Notes: generated by a model from the letters alone, not told the origin. 64,000 nucleotides of DNA from an uncultured Propionibacteriaceae bacterium (GCA_937965785.1 CALCKT010000070.1:1-64000), one strand, 5' to 3'. Numbered from the stretch's first letter, positions 1-8,625 are shown. Numbers and translations are program-made.

Positions 1-54
1 AAGAAGGCCGGCCTCAAGAAGGCCCGCAAGGCCCCGCAGTACTCCAAGCGCTGA
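1..54 (+). CDS. rpsI: 30S ribosomal protein S9, C-terminal tail only
   Basis: The last 17 codons encode a Lys/Arg-rich tail ending in QYSKR, which matches the conserved C-terminus of ribosomal protein uS9; the terminal arginine of this family reaches into the decoding site of the small subunit. The rest of the gene lies before the window. In many actinobacteria rpsI is followed directly by glmM. Here glmM lies at 22669, so everything between is extra to that order. Confidence 0.9.
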   Translation, partial: KKAGLKKARKAPQYSKR

Positions 55-68
55 TCCTCAGCTCTTCA

Positions 69-99
69 GGAACGCCCCCGCGAATCGCGGGGGCGTTCC
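69..99. terminator. Bidirectional hairpin terminator
   Basis: A perfect 14-bp inverted repeat with a 3-base loop lies between the rpsI stop and the stop of the convergent S-component gene. It can end transcription from either side, although neither side has a long U tract. Confidence 0.75.
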
Positions 100-104
100 T
101 GCGT

Positions 105-851
105 TCAGCCGCGGCGGTCAACGCGCCGCAGGATGCGCAGCACCGAGGGGCCGAGGATGGCCAGTACCACGATGTTGCTAACCGCCCTGCCCAGGTTCCA
201 CCCCATGGAGGTCAGGACGTTGAACACCACGAAGTGATGCAGGTTGTCCAGCAACGGAGCGCCTGGAACATAGCTGGCCTCCGTTCCCGGTCCGAGCGTG
301 AAAGGCCAGAACGCCAGATCCATCAGCCAGCCGTAGGCGAAGGCACTGACCCCGCCGTAGCAGCAGACGATCAGCACCTCCAGGCGTCCACGCGGTCGCC
401 GAGGAAGCAGGCCCGCCCCCAGACCGACGAATCCCGCGGCGAGCATCTGGTACGGCAGCCACGGCCCCACCCCGCCCGTCACCAGGGCCGATGCGAGCAG
501 GGTCGTGTTGCCCAACAGGAACCCGAAGCCGGTGCCGTAGACGCGCCCCCCCAGAATGATCAGCACGAAGGTCAGTTCCAGGCCCGCGGTTCCGGCGCCC
601 AGGGGACGAGCCAGACAGCCCAGTGCCGACAGCACTCCCAGCATCGCCAAGGTCTGCGGGGACAAACCCTTTGACGACAACTCGGAAACCACCAGTGCGA
701 GCACCAGCGGAAGCAGCAAAGCGAACAGCAGCGGCCCCTGGGAGGCCTGGGTCATCCCGGCTCCGGGAGCCACCAGCAGGGGCCAGCAGAACACCGACAA
801 GGCCAGTACGGCCACCAGCGCCAGGGCTGCCCGGGTTCGCCAGCGGGTCAT
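105..851 (-). CDS. ECF transporter S component, putative corrinoid (cassette 1)
   Basis: The 248-residue protein is almost entirely hydrophobic, with about six membrane segments, and has the build of the substrate-binding S subunit of energy-coupling-factor vitamin importers. The start ATG overlaps the stop of the double ATPase gene (ATGA), the usual sign of translational coupling, and replaces a longer open frame that begins inside that gene. It is the last gene of a T-ATPase-S set lying behind transcobalamin-like surface proteins. The gene content resembles the predicted cobalamin ECF system called CbrTUV in some annotations. Cobalamin as substrate is inferred from context and not from binding residues. 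Confidence 0.75.
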   Translation of the reverse strand: MTRWRTRAALALVAVLALSVFCWPLLVAPGAGMTQASQGPLLFALLLPLVLALVVSELSSKGLSPQTLAMLGVLSALGCLARPLGAGTAGLELTFVLIILGGRVYGTGFGFLLGNTTLLASALVTGGVGPWLPYQMLAAGFVGLGAGLLPRRPRGRLEVLIVCCYGGVSAFAYGWLMDLAFWPFTLGPGTEASYVPGAPLLDNLHHFVVFNVLTSMGWNLGRAVSNIVVLAILGPSVLRILRRVDRRG

Positions 852-2449
852 CCCCGGTACCCCCCGGGTAGATCCGATACGGCCACCACGTCGGCGGGGT
901 GAAACACCTTCGCCAGCTGCGGTGCGACGGCAGGCGAGGAACAGCACACCAGTCGTGTTGGTCCGTCGGCAATCACCTGTCCCTCGGCCAGCACGATGCT
1001 GCGCTGCGAAGTGGTGGCCGCGAACTCCACGTCATGGGTCGCCACCACCACGGCGATCCCGGAGCCGGTGAGTTCCTTGATGATGCGGGCGAGTCTGTGT
1101 TTCATGGCGTAATCGAGGCCCCGGGTCGGCTCGTCCAGGCAGATCACCCGGGGACGTGCGGCGAGCTGTATCGCCAGCACCAGGGCCAGCCGTTGCCCCT
1201 CGGAAAGGTCACGCGGATTGCGGTCCATCGGCAGTTCCACACCCAACCCGGTGAGCAGGGAGGCGGTGGTCCCGACGGACACATCCGACTCCTCATCCGC
1301 CTGGGCGCATTCCGCCGCCACGGTTGGCAGATACAGCAGATCGGCGGGTGACTGCGGCACGAGGCTCACCAGCTCTCGGGCACGGGCATCCGATACGCGC
1401 CGCGGATCCTCCCCGGCCACGTCGATGCGTCCCGAACTGGGTACCGCCCCTTGGATGGCCCACAGCAGCGATGACTTCCCGGAACCGTTGCGGCCCAGCA
1501 CCGTCACCGCCTCCCCGGCCCCGAACTCCAGGGAAACGTCCGAGACGGCCGCGACCTCCCCGTAACGCACCTGCAGCCTCTCGACGGTGGCCACGGTCTC
1601 GCGGGGAGCCCACGAAAGCGCCTCCGTCAACAGGGGGGCATCGGGAATCCCGGGTTTGGTGACGAGCTTGCGACGGGCATCGCGCACGCTCAGCGGCGTC
1701 CTTTCCCAGCCGAGGTGCCGCGCCAATTCGACCAGCGGAGGTCCCTCCTCCAGCCGGGACAGCACATCCGCGGCCGGACCCGCCACCACCCGGGAATCCC
1801 CCGGCAGCCACAACGCGGAATCGGCCACCTGCATCACCCGCTCCAAGCGATGCTCCGCCAGCACGACGGTCAGCCCCACCTCGTGGACGAGCGTCGTGAG
1901 GGAAGCCAGCACATCCTGAGCGGCCGTCGGGTCGAGGGCCGATGTTGGTTCGTCGAGCAGCAGCAGTCGCGGCTGGGCGGCCAACACCGCGGCGATCGCG
2001 ACCCGCTGCTGCTGTCCGCCCGAAAGCTCCATCAGTGGCCGCCGCCGCAGATCCGCTATCCCCATCAGATCCAGGGTCTCCTCCACCCGTTTGCGCATCA
2101 CCGATGGGGCCAAACCCAGCTGTTCCATGCCGAAGGCGATCTCGTCCTCCACCCGGTCGGTGACGAATCCGGAAGCGGGATGCTGGGCCACGTAGCCGAC
2201 GTGTTCGGCGAGTTCACGGGGGCGAAGAGCCGACGGATCCAGCCCGGCAACATTCAGCAGCCCGGTCACCCGTCCGCCGATGGCGTGGGGAATCAGCCCG
2301 TTGAGGGCCCGCAGCAGCGTCGATTTCCCTGTTCCCGTGGCACCGACCACCAGACACAGGTCACCCTCCGGAATCTCGAACGTGGCATCCACGACCACGG
2401 GGGTTTCCGCACCGGGGGGAGTGATTCCCAGACACGTGGCGCGGATCAC
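848..2449 (-). CDS. ECF transporter ATPase with two fused nucleotide-binding domains (cassette 1)
   Basis: The 533-residue cytoplasmic protein carries two complete ABC domains. The first has Walker A GATGTGKST, signature LSGGQQQRV and Walker B LLLLDEPTSALD. The second has GRNGSGKSS, LSEGQ and CLDEPTRGLD. It should power the adjacent T and S proteins as a fused EcfA-EcfA' dimer. The GTG start is chosen because it overlaps the stop of the T gene (GTGA). The reading frame is open further upstream, but that part lies inside the T gene. Both catalytic sites look intact, unlike the ATPase of the second cassette at 14578. Confidence 0.9.
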   Translation of the reverse strand: MIRATCLGITPPGAETPVVVDATFEIPEGDLCLVVGATGTGKSTLLRALNGLIPHAIGGRVTGLLNVAGLDPSALRPRELAEHVGYVAQHPASGFVTDRVEDEIAFGMEQLGLAPSVMRKRVEETLDLMGIADLRRRPLMELSGGQQQRVAIAAVLAAQPRLLLLDEPTSALDPTAAQDVLASLTTLVHEVGLTVVLAEHRLERVMQVADSALWLPGDSRVVAGPAADVLSRLEEGPPLVELARHLGWERTPLSVRDARRKLVTKPGIPDAPLLTEALSWAPRETVATVERLQVRYGEVAAVSDVSLEFGAGEAVTVLGRNGSGKSSLLWAIQGAVPSSGRIDVAGEDPRRVSDARARELVSLVPQSPADLLYLPTVAAECAQADEESDVSVGTTASLLTGLGVELPMDRNPRDLSEGQRLALVLAIQLAARPRVICLDEPTRGLDYAMKHRLARIIKELTGSGIAVVVATHDVEFAATTSQRSIVLAEGQVIADGPTRLVCCSSPAVAPQLAKVFHPADVVAVSDLPGGYRG

Positions 2450-3519
2450 GACCGCTCCTTGAGCAGGACCGGGATGGCCACCAGGATGGGGCAGGTCAAC
2501 GGTGCGAGCTCTCCGGGCAGCGCCGAGGCAACCACCGAACCCAGCGCCACGGCGGTCAGTACCCAACCCGAGGAACCCCAACCGACCGGGCGGTAACGGG
2601 TCACGGCCAGTTGGCGTCCGGCCCTTCCCAGAAACAGCAACCCGATTGCTGCACCACCGACCATGAGGGTTGCGGAAAGCCAGTGTTCCGGGGCCAGGCC
2701 AAACCAACGGTCGTTTCCGGGCGGAAGTCCCAGCAGGGCACAGACCCCCAGGGTCAGGGCCAGCAGGGAGACCAACAGGGCCCATGTGGTGCCCTTCCCG
2801 GTGGGGCGCGACCCCCGGGTGCGACCATAGCCCCGTGCCTCCATTGAGGCGGACAGGGTCAGCGAACCCTCGACGGCGTCCTCCAGCACCGGGACCACCA
2901 CCCGTAGAGCAGCCCGTGGTCCTCGGCCACCGTGACCGCGCAACCGCCGTGCCCGGGTCACCCGACCCGCCGCGGCCACCAGCTGCGGCAGCACCGTGCA
3001 GGTGATCACGATTGCGGTGGAGAGGTCGTGGAGGGCGGCCGGCACCGACCGCAGAGCGGCGCGCGGGTCGGCCAGCAGACTGGCGGCCCCGATGGCAAGG
3101 ATGATCACACCCAGCCGGGTGGCGTCGGTGGCGGCGGCCAGCAGTTCCTCAGCGGTCACCGGCCCACCGAGCTGGATACCCGCCGCCCAGTCCGGCAGCT
3201 CCAGCTGGGGAAGAACGAACAGCCCCGTCCCGCTGGACGGGCCACCCAACAGGATACGGAAGAACAACCGGGTGGCCACCACGAGGAAGGCCAGACCCAG
3301 ATGGAAGCCGAACCGTGCCCTGGGGCGTCGCATCTTGACAACGACCACCACCGCAGCCCCCGTGAGCAGCAGCACGGGCCACTGGGCGGTGAGGCTGGCG
3401 ACGGCCGCCGCTGCCAGGCCCCACAACCACCAGGCCCAGGGATGCACGCTGTGGTCGTCGGGGGTTGCGACGGGGATGATGGGTTCCGGGTCCGCCACGC
3501 GCGGCAACAACCGTCCCAT
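2446..3519 (-). CDS. ECF transporter T component (cassette 1)
   Basis: The 357-residue membrane protein has several hydrophobic spans and a cytoplasmic segment SMEARGYGRTRG, the Ala-Arg-Gly motif through which EcfT proteins couple to the ATPases. Its ATG overlaps the stop of the preceding anchored beta-domain gene by one base (TGATG). It should be the scaffold between the double ATPase and the S protein. It is longer than many EcfT proteins because of an N-terminal extension of about 25 hydrophilic residues. Confidence 0.85.
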   Translation of the reverse strand: MGRLLPRVADPEPIIPVATPDDHSVHPWAWWLWGLAAAAVASLTAQWPVLLLTGAAVVVVVKMRRPRARFGFHLGLAFLVVATRLFFRILLGGPSSGTGLFVLPQLELPDWAAGIQLGGPVTAEELLAAATDATRLGVIILAIGAASLLADPRAALRSVPAALHDLSTAIVITCTVLPQLVAAAGRVTRARRLRGHGGRGPRAALRVVVPVLEDAVEGSLTLSASMEARGYGRTRGSRPTGKGTTWALLVSLLALTLGVCALLGLPPGNDRWFGLAPEHWLSATLMVGGAAIGLLFLGRAGRQLAVTRYRPVGWGSSGWVLTAVALGSVVASALPGELAPLTCPILVAIPVLLKERS

Positions 3520-4226
3520 CAGCGACCCCCCAGCTCGGTCTCATCGGGATCCGTGCTTCTGCCGGGGTCCGGGCGGCGGCAACGCAGCCACCATGCCACC
3601 GCCACCAGCGCGGCCAGCCCCACCCCTGCGGCGACCAAACCCCAAGGTATCTCGATGGGCAGGGAGACCGGGGCCTTGACGACCACCGGAGGATCCAGCA
3701 GATCGGTCTGGGTCACGCCCGGCGGGACGATCACCTCGCCGTCGCGGGTGATGAGAAGCTCCGGGGGAAAACAACTGTCCTGGTCGCTTGCGTTGTAGCA
3801 CCAGCCCTCGATGCTCCCGGGGGGCGGTTTGCGGGAACCAGCTCCTTGCTGCGAATAGGTCCAGCCCCCTCCCGGAAGGGCGTGGTAATAATGCCAGTAC
3901 TGGCCCGTGAACCTGCCGGGACAGCTCGCGGGGTGGGTGTCTATGGTGCAGATCAGGCGGGAACGTCCGAACTCCAGGCGCATCCCCGCATCCGCCAAGG
4001 CCTGCTCTCCGCTGCTGGGGGTACCGACGCACTGGTTGGCGTGTACCTGACCCGTTTCGTCAACCACCACCACCCACACCTGCCCGGCCGCTAGACAGGC
4101 GCCGATGGCGTTGGAACCCGCAGCGCTCGGCTGCGGTAGAGGCGCCGGGTCATCCGCCCTTGCGACGGGCGGCGGTGGTCCGAGCAGGACCAGGCACGCC
4201 AGGAAAACTGTGAGGACACGTCGCAT
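3519..4226 (-). CDS. Secreted, membrane-anchored beta-domain protein (DUF4430-like)
   Basis: The 235-residue protein has a signal peptide (about residues 1-24, ending ARA), an extracellular domain and a C-terminal membrane helix (about 193-214) with a basic, hydrophilic tail. The domain contains YWHYYHALPGGGWTYSQQ followed by EGWCYN, closely matching the beta domain near the C-terminus of the 875-residue protein at 5945 (YWSYWH, TWTYSSAGA, EGWSYS). In animal cobalamin carriers a domain of the DUF4430 type forms the lid over the bound vitamin. I infer a membrane-tethered receptor that hands ligand to the ECF transporter encoded immediately downstream. Assignment to DUF4430 is from memory. Confidence 0.7.
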   Translation of the reverse strand: MRRVLTVFLACLVLLGPPPPVARADDPAPLPQPSAAGSNAIGACLAAGQVWVVVVDETGQVHANQCVGTPSSGEQALADAGMRLEFGRSRLICTIDTHPASCPGRFTGQYWHYYHALPGGGWTYSQQGAGSRKPPPGSIEGWCYNASDQDSCFPPELLITRDGEVIVPPGVTQTDLLDPPVVVKAPVSLPIEIPWGLVAAGVGLAALVAVAWWLRCRRPDPGRSTDPDETELGGR

Positions 4227-4261
4227 GGCTACATCTTCCTAGGCCCCCCGGGATAGTGAGA

Positions 4262-4296
4262 GGTGGGGTGCACCTGATGTCATGGCGCACCCCACC
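4262..4296 (-). terminator. Hairpin between two secreted-protein genes
   Basis: A perfect 10-bp stem (GGTGGGGTGC and its complement) with a 15-base loop sits between the gene ending at 4359 and the one starting at 4226. It lacks a clear U tract, so it may attenuate rather than fully stop transcription into the ECF genes. Confidence 0.5.
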
Positions 4297-4358
4297 CGGT
4301 GCACTACCGGTTCAATCACCGGTTCTCGTGCTGGATCGACCCAAGGGGTCAGAACACC

Positions 4359-5345
4359 TCAGCGCGCGCAGGGCTGGAGTTCGGACACCTGGGTGCTGCG
4401 GATGGTTCCGTAGCCCTTGCCCGCGGGCGCCATGATGGCCTGGGTGGTGGCCATCAGGTCGGCGCTGGTGCCATCGTGCTTGCTCGCCCAGGCCCCCACC
4501 CCGGTCTTTGACTGCTGGGATTTGAGATAGGCGACGGGTGATTCGACGTTCCTGCCGGTCTCCGCGAGGGCGCTGGCAACCATGCCGGTGGAGTTGGCGG
4601 AGGAGTAAATGCTGGGGTCGGTTACCCAGTAGTGATTTCCGGAGGCATCGGTCTTCTGATTTGCGGGATTCTCTGCCCAGGCAATGGCTTTGTTCATGCT
4701 GCGGATCGCCCTCGTTCTCACGATCGAATTGTTCTGATTGCTTCCCTTTACCAAATTCATGGCGGAAATACCAATTCCGGTGTAGTCGGGGTCGGCGTTG
4801 AAGGTGCCGTCCGAGTAGTAGCCGAATCCGCCCTGCTGATTGTCGGTCATGGCCTTGACCACCCAGCTGGGTACGGGTTCCTGTGCGCGGGACAGGGCGA
4901 TGGCGATCAGGTAAGGAGCCCAGTACTCGGATGCTTTTGCGTGGTCGGCGTTCATCATTGTTTTCAGTTCGGCGACGAGATCGCGTTCACAGCCGAAGAA
5001 GGTGCGGGGATTCTGCCCCGCCGCATCGGCGGTCATGATGATCTTGGCCAGGCCAGCAGGATTGCCCTCGACGTACTTGGGGCCGATTTCCTGAAGCTTG
5101 GTGATCATGGAGTTCACCACGTCGGGGTGGGCGTTTGCGGCGCTGAGAGCGATGATCCCGTCTGCCACGGAGCCGGCGCCGGAGAAGCTGTTCGGAGAAT
5201 TCCTCCAGGTGTCGGCGATCCAATCGGCGGCTGCCTTGACGCTGGCCGCATTGCTGTCATCCGCCCGAGCGGGCAGCGTGGTGACGGTGGTGACGGCCAG
5301 GAGCATGGCCAGCAGGGCTGTCAGGAATCTACGAGTGAGTGTCAT
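4359..5345 (-). CDS. Secreted single-module alpha/alpha-toroid protein, transcobalamin-like
   Basis: The 328-residue protein has a signal peptide (about 1-26, ending ARA before DDSNAAS) and one helical repeat module with motifs typical of the squalene-cyclase/prenyltransferase fold: DNQQGGFG, ADWIADTW and TGVGAW. The same fold forms the alpha domain of transcobalamin and intrinsic factor. Two cysteines (in FFGCERD and near the C-terminus, LQPC) are conserved with both modules of the protein at 5945. It has no beta domain and no anchor, so it should be released. The ATG is preceded by GAGGAG. Most of it is nearly identical at DNA level to the second module of the neighbour, so it is a recent duplicate. 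No riboswitch was found in its long leader. Confidence 0.7.
   Translation of the reverse strand: MTLTRRFLTALLAMLLAVTTVTTLPARADDSNAASVKAAADWIADTWRNSPNSFSGAGSVADGIIALSAANAHPDVVNSMITKLQEIGPKYVEGNPAGLAKIIMTADAAGQNPRTFFGCERDLVAELKTMMNADHAKASEYWAPYLIAIALSRAQEPVPSWVVKAMTDNQQGGFGYYSDGTFNADPDYTGIGISAMNLVKGSNQNNSIVRTRAIRSMNKAIAWAENPANQKTDASGNHYWVTDPSIYSSANSTGMVASALAETGRNVESPVAYLKSQQSKTGVGAWASKHDGTSADLMATTQAIMAPAGKGYGTIRSTQVSELQPCAR
4853..5261 (-). repeat. Copy 1 of a 409-bp near-identical duplication
   Basis: This part of the single-module gene matches 7141-7549, inside the second module of the neighbouring gene, at a constant offset of 2288 bases with few differences. The differences cluster near 4940-4960 and 5100-5185. 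A more diverged third copy spans about 8085-8495. Confidence 0.85.
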
Positions 5346-5885
5346 GATGTTTCTCCTCAAAAGGATGGGCCGCGAATGCCGCTCCCGGGATCCGTGGGCG
5401 ATCATCCGCGACGGTGAACTGACTTGAATGCTGAACGCCTGGGTCGGCTTGGATTGAAGAGGGATTTCCGTGTGAAACTTTGAATTTGTTTTGCTGGACT
5501 GTGTTCGTGGGGTGCTGCCGCCGCTCGAATCGATCATGTGCTGGCTTCGTGCGAGCCTCGCTGTTTTCATTGACTCCCTGATTGTCATTGATGAGAATCC
5601 GGGTAATGTTTGGATTTTGGGTTCGCGGCTGGGGAAAGCCGATGATTTCTTGGAGGCTTTTCCGAAGTCCTGCCGAAAGTTAACCATCCCGGGAATGGTT
5701 TGCGATTACCTGCAATTGTGGATTTGCGAGGGGTTTTGTCGAATGGGGGCGTGTCCGATCATGCTTGTCTTCCTGTGAAAAGTTTCACCGGACCGTGTGT
5801 CTGTGTGAGAAAACTTTCCGGGCCGCGTTCATCGCTGGTTGCTGTATCTTCCCGGGGTTCCCGGTTTTCCCGAAAGGGGTTTCTA
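5346..5885 (-). promoter_or_regulatory. 540-base leader or intergenic region with repeated GTGAAA motifs
   Basis: No gene is supported here; open frames on the plus strand have no recognisable product. The stretch is lower in GC than its surroundings and lies upstream of the single-module gene. It contains a perfect palindrome GTGAAAAGTTTCAC (5775-5788) and related strings GTGAAACTTT (5472-5481) and GTGAGAAAACTTTCC (5805-5819). These may be operator sites. I do not see a cobalamin riboswitch core here. Confidence 0.4.
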
Positions 5886-5925
5886 AAACATGGTGTGGGG
5901 CGCGCCCGGTCAAGGCGTGCCCCAC
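5886..5925 (-). terminator. Rho-independent terminator after the 875-residue protein gene
   Basis: A 12-bp GC-rich stem (5895-5906 with 5914-5925, one G-U pair) with a 7-base loop is followed on the minus strand by ATGTTTTAGAA, a short U-rich tract. It lies about 20 bases after the stop codon at 5945. Confidence 0.75.
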
Positions 5926-5944
5926 CCAGGTTTCCATCAACCGG

Positions 5945-8572
5945 TCACCCGCCGGTCTTCGGCAGGCCGGGCTGGACGGGGGTTTTGTTGGTGGTAGGGG
6001 TTTTGGATGTTGACCTGCCGGTGGGGGCCAGGGTCTTGGTGGAAGGATGTCCCGTGGGTGTAACCGTGGGGGTTGGTGTGGGCGTGGGGGTTGGGATGAA
6101 GGACTTGCACTCGGGGCGCTGAGCCGGATCCGGCAGCGTCTTGCACCAGGTTTCGAGAGTCAGCTGGGTTCGTGGCTCCGGATTGGTGGTGCTGGTGGCA
6201 TTCAAGGAATAGGACCAGCCCTCCCATTCGCCCTGCGAAGGTTTGTAGGACGACGCGCCGGCGCTCGAGTATGTCCAGGTTTTGCCTTGGTCGCTGGAAT
6301 GCCAGTAAGACCAGTAGCCGCCCGCGGGCGGGATGTCGATGCACTTCTCGGTGTAGCCCGGTTTTCCTTCTATCGGAATGACTTCGTCGGGGGCGGGGCG
6401 TCCCTGCAGTCGGCAGACGAAGGAGTCGCCCCAGCGCTGCACGCCTTCCATGGTGAATCCGGCGCCGCGGATGGCCTCGATACCGGTCTTCACGGTGCCG
6501 GTGGCGCAGCGGACCTGTGGCTCGCCGCCGAGCTTCTGGAAGTCGATGACCACGGTGACGCCCTCGTTGTCCTTGCAGGGCCCGGCATAGCTGGTGTCCT
6601 GGGAAGGTGTGGGCGTGGGTGTCGGTGTGGGTGTCGGTGTCGGTGTGGGTGTCGGGGTTGGATCACTGCAGTGTTGGAGTTCGGGCACCTGGGTGCTGCG
6701 GATGGTTCCATAGCCCTTGCCCGCGGGCCCCATGATGGCTTGAACGGTGGCCAACAGGGAGGCGTCAGTTTCATCGTGCTTGGAGGGCCAGGCGCCAACT
6801 CCGGTCTTTGCCTGCTGGGACTTGAGGTAGGCGGCGTGAGATTCAATGTTCTCGCCGGCCTCTGCCAAAGCACTCGCCACAATGCCGGTCGAACTGGTTG
6901 AAGAGAAGCCAGCCCAGTAATGGTTGCCAGCCGTGTCGGTCTTCTGGTTGGCGGAATCCTGGGCCCAGGCCACGGCATCAGCGAGGCTCTTCTTGGCCGC
7001 ATCGCGGGTCGATTGCGAGTTGGCCGAGTTCTTCGACACCAGGTTCATGGCGGAAATGCCGATGCCGGTGGTGTCGGGGTCAGCGATGAAAGCGCCGTCC
7101 GAATGGTAGCCGAATCCGCCCTGCTGATTGTCGGTCATGGCCTTGAGGATCCAGTCCGGTACGGGTTCCTGTGCGCGGGACAGGGCGATGGCGATCAGGT
7201 AGGGAGCCCAGTACTCGGATGCTTTTGCGTGGTCGGCGTCCATCGCTGTCTTCAGTTCGGCGACGAGATCGCGTTCACAGCCGAAGAAGGTGCGGGGATT
7301 CTGCCCCGCCGCATCGGCGGTCATGATGATCTTGGCCAGGCCAGCAGGATTGCCCTCGACGTACTTGGGGCCGATTTCCTGAAGCTTGGTGATCATGGAT
7401 TTCACCACGTCGGGATGGGCGTTTGCGGCGCTGAGGGCGATGATCCCGTCTGCCACGGAGCCGGCGCCGGAGAAGCTGCTCGGAGAATTCCTCCAGGTGT
7501 CGGCGATCCAATCGGCGGCGGCCTTGACGCTGGCCGCATTGCTGTCATCAATGGGGGGCGGCGTGGGTGTCGGTGTGGGTGTCGGCGTGGGTGTCGGTGT
7601 GGGGCTGGGATCATTGCAGTGTTGGAGTTCCGGCACCTGGGTGCTGCGGACAGTGCCCAAACCTTTGCCCGCGGGAGCCAAGATGGCCCAAGCTGTCGCC
7701 CCCGCGTCGGCTTGGGTGCCATCGTGTTCAATGGGCCAGGCGCCGACCCCGGTCTTTGCCTGCTGGGACTTGAGGTAGGCGACGGGGGAATCAATGTTCT
7801 CGCCGACCTCCGCCAAGGCACTTGACAAGATTCCGGTTGAATCTATTGGACTATCCTCGGAGTTGCTCCAGTAGTGATTACCGTCCTCATCGGTTTTCTG
7901 GTTGGCGGTATCCTTGGCCCAGGCTATGGCGTCGGCGAGGCTCTTCTTGGCCGCATCGCGGGTTGATTGCGAGTTGGCCGAGTTCTTCGACACCAAGTTC
8001 ATGGCGGAAATACCCAGGCCCGTGTATTCGGGTTCGGCAGTGAAACTGCCATCCGAATTGGGGCCGAAGCCGCCCTGCTGATTGTCGGTCATGGCCTTGA
8101 AGATCCAGTCCGGGACAGGCTCACCGGAGCGGGACAGGGCAATGGCGATCAGGTACGGTCCCCAGTCCTCGGTGGCTTTTGCCCGGTCAGCATCCATCAT
8201 TGTCTTCAGTTCGGCGACGAGATCGCGTTCGCAGCCGAAGAAGGTGCGGGGATTCTGCCCCGCCGCATCGGCGGCCACGAGGAGCAGCGCCAGATCAACT
8301 AGATTGGGGACTTGGCCGGAATCATTTTGCTGCTTGGCCAGCATATCCTTGACGGTCTCGGGATGGGCCCCGGCGGCGCTGAGAGCTATGATCCCGTAGC
8401 TCGCATCGACGAACTCTTCCGGGGTGTTTTTCCAAGTGCTGGCGATCCAGTCGGCGGCGGCCTTGACGCTGGCCGCATTGCTGTCATCCGCCCGGGCTGG
8501 TTGCATCGTGACGGCGGCGATGGCCAGGAACATGGCCAGCAGGGCCGTCAGGAATCTACGCGTGCGTGTCAC
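5945..8572 (-). CDS. Secreted transcobalamin-like protein: two alpha/alpha modules plus beta domain, LPKTGG end
   Basis: The 875-residue protein starts at a GTG after a GAGGAC site, downstream of a cobalamin riboswitch. Order: signal peptide (1-28, ARA end); alpha/alpha module 1 (about 29-317); Pro-Thr linker (about 318-340); module 2 (about 341-636); Pro-Thr linker; beta domain (about 660-795, with TVVIDF, YWSYWH and EGWSYS); Pro-Thr-rich stalk; LPKTGG as the last six residues. Both modules share DNQQGGFG, ALSR and TGVGAW motifs and a conserved Cys pair. An alpha/alpha barrel followed by a DUF4430-like beta domain is the plan of intrinsic factor and transcobalamin. Role as extracellular corrinoid binder is inferred. 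The sortase motif lacks the usual membrane helix and basic tail. Confidence 0.75.
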   Translation of the reverse strand: MTRTRRFLTALLAMFLAIAAVTMQPARADDSNAASVKAAADWIASTWKNTPEEFVDASYGIIALSAAGAHPETVKDMLAKQQNDSGQVPNLVDLALLLVAADAAGQNPRTFFGCERDLVAELKTMMDADRAKATEDWGPYLIAIALSRSGEPVPDWIFKAMTDNQQGGFGPNSDGSFTAEPEYTGLGISAMNLVSKNSANSQSTRDAAKKSLADAIAWAKDTANQKTDEDGNHYWSNSEDSPIDSTGILSSALAEVGENIDSPVAYLKSQQAKTGVGAWPIEHDGTQADAGATAWAILAPAGKGLGTVRSTQVPELQHCNDPSPTPTPTPTPTPTPTPPPIDDSNAASVKAAADWIADTWRNSPSSFSGAGSVADGIIALSAANAHPDVVKSMITKLQEIGPKYVEGNPAGLAKIIMTADAAGQNPRTFFGCERDLVAELKTAMDADHAKASEYWAPYLIAIALSRAQEPVPDWILKAMTDNQQGGFGYHSDGAFIADPDTTGIGISAMNLVSKNSANSQSTRDAAKKSLADAVAWAQDSANQKTDTAGNHYWAGFSSTSSTGIVASALAEAGENIESHAAYLKSQQAKTGVGAWPSKHDETDASLLATVQAIMGPAGKGYGTIRSTQVPELQHCSDPTPTPTPTPTPTPTPTPTPSQDTSYAGPCKDNEGVTVVIDFQKLGGEPQVRCATGTVKTGIEAIRGAGFTMEGVQRWGDSFVCRLQGRPAPDEVIPIEGKPGYTEKCIDIPPAGGYWSYWHSSDQGKTWTYSSAGASSYKPSQGEWEGWSYSLNATSTTNPEPRTQLTLETWCKTLPDPAQRPECKSFIPTPTPTPTPTVTPTGHPSTKTLAPTGRSTSKTPTTNKTPVQPGLPKTGG
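6605..6660 (-). repeat. 6-bp microsatellite encoding a Pro-Thr linker
   Basis: Tandem GTGGGT/GTCGGT units encode alternating Pro-Thr between module 2 and the beta domain. The unit is a multiple of three, so length changes would keep frame. Confidence 0.8.
7141..7549 (-). repeat. Copy 2 of the 409-bp near-identical duplication
   Basis: Part of module 2 of the 875-residue protein; partner of 4853-5261 at a constant offset of 2288 bases. Confidence 0.85.
7563..7612 (-). repeat. 6-bp microsatellite encoding the inter-module Pro-Thr linker
   Basis: Tandem GTGGGT/GTCGGT units between modules 1 and 2 encode a Pro-Thr hinge, the same unit as at 6605-6660. Confidence 0.8.
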
Positions 8573-8625
8573 GATGTTGTCCTCGACTTCTGGGCTGCGG
8601 AGCCCGGTCCCAACATCGGTGACCG

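Noticed and set aside
234..1071. Plus-strand frames opposite the first S-component gene
   Set aside because: Overlap the coupled ECF operon and show only Pro/Arg/Gln-rich antisense composition.
5491..5778. Plus-strand open frame of 95 codons in the long leader
   Set aside because: No ribosome-binding site, no family resemblance, codon use unlike neighbours.
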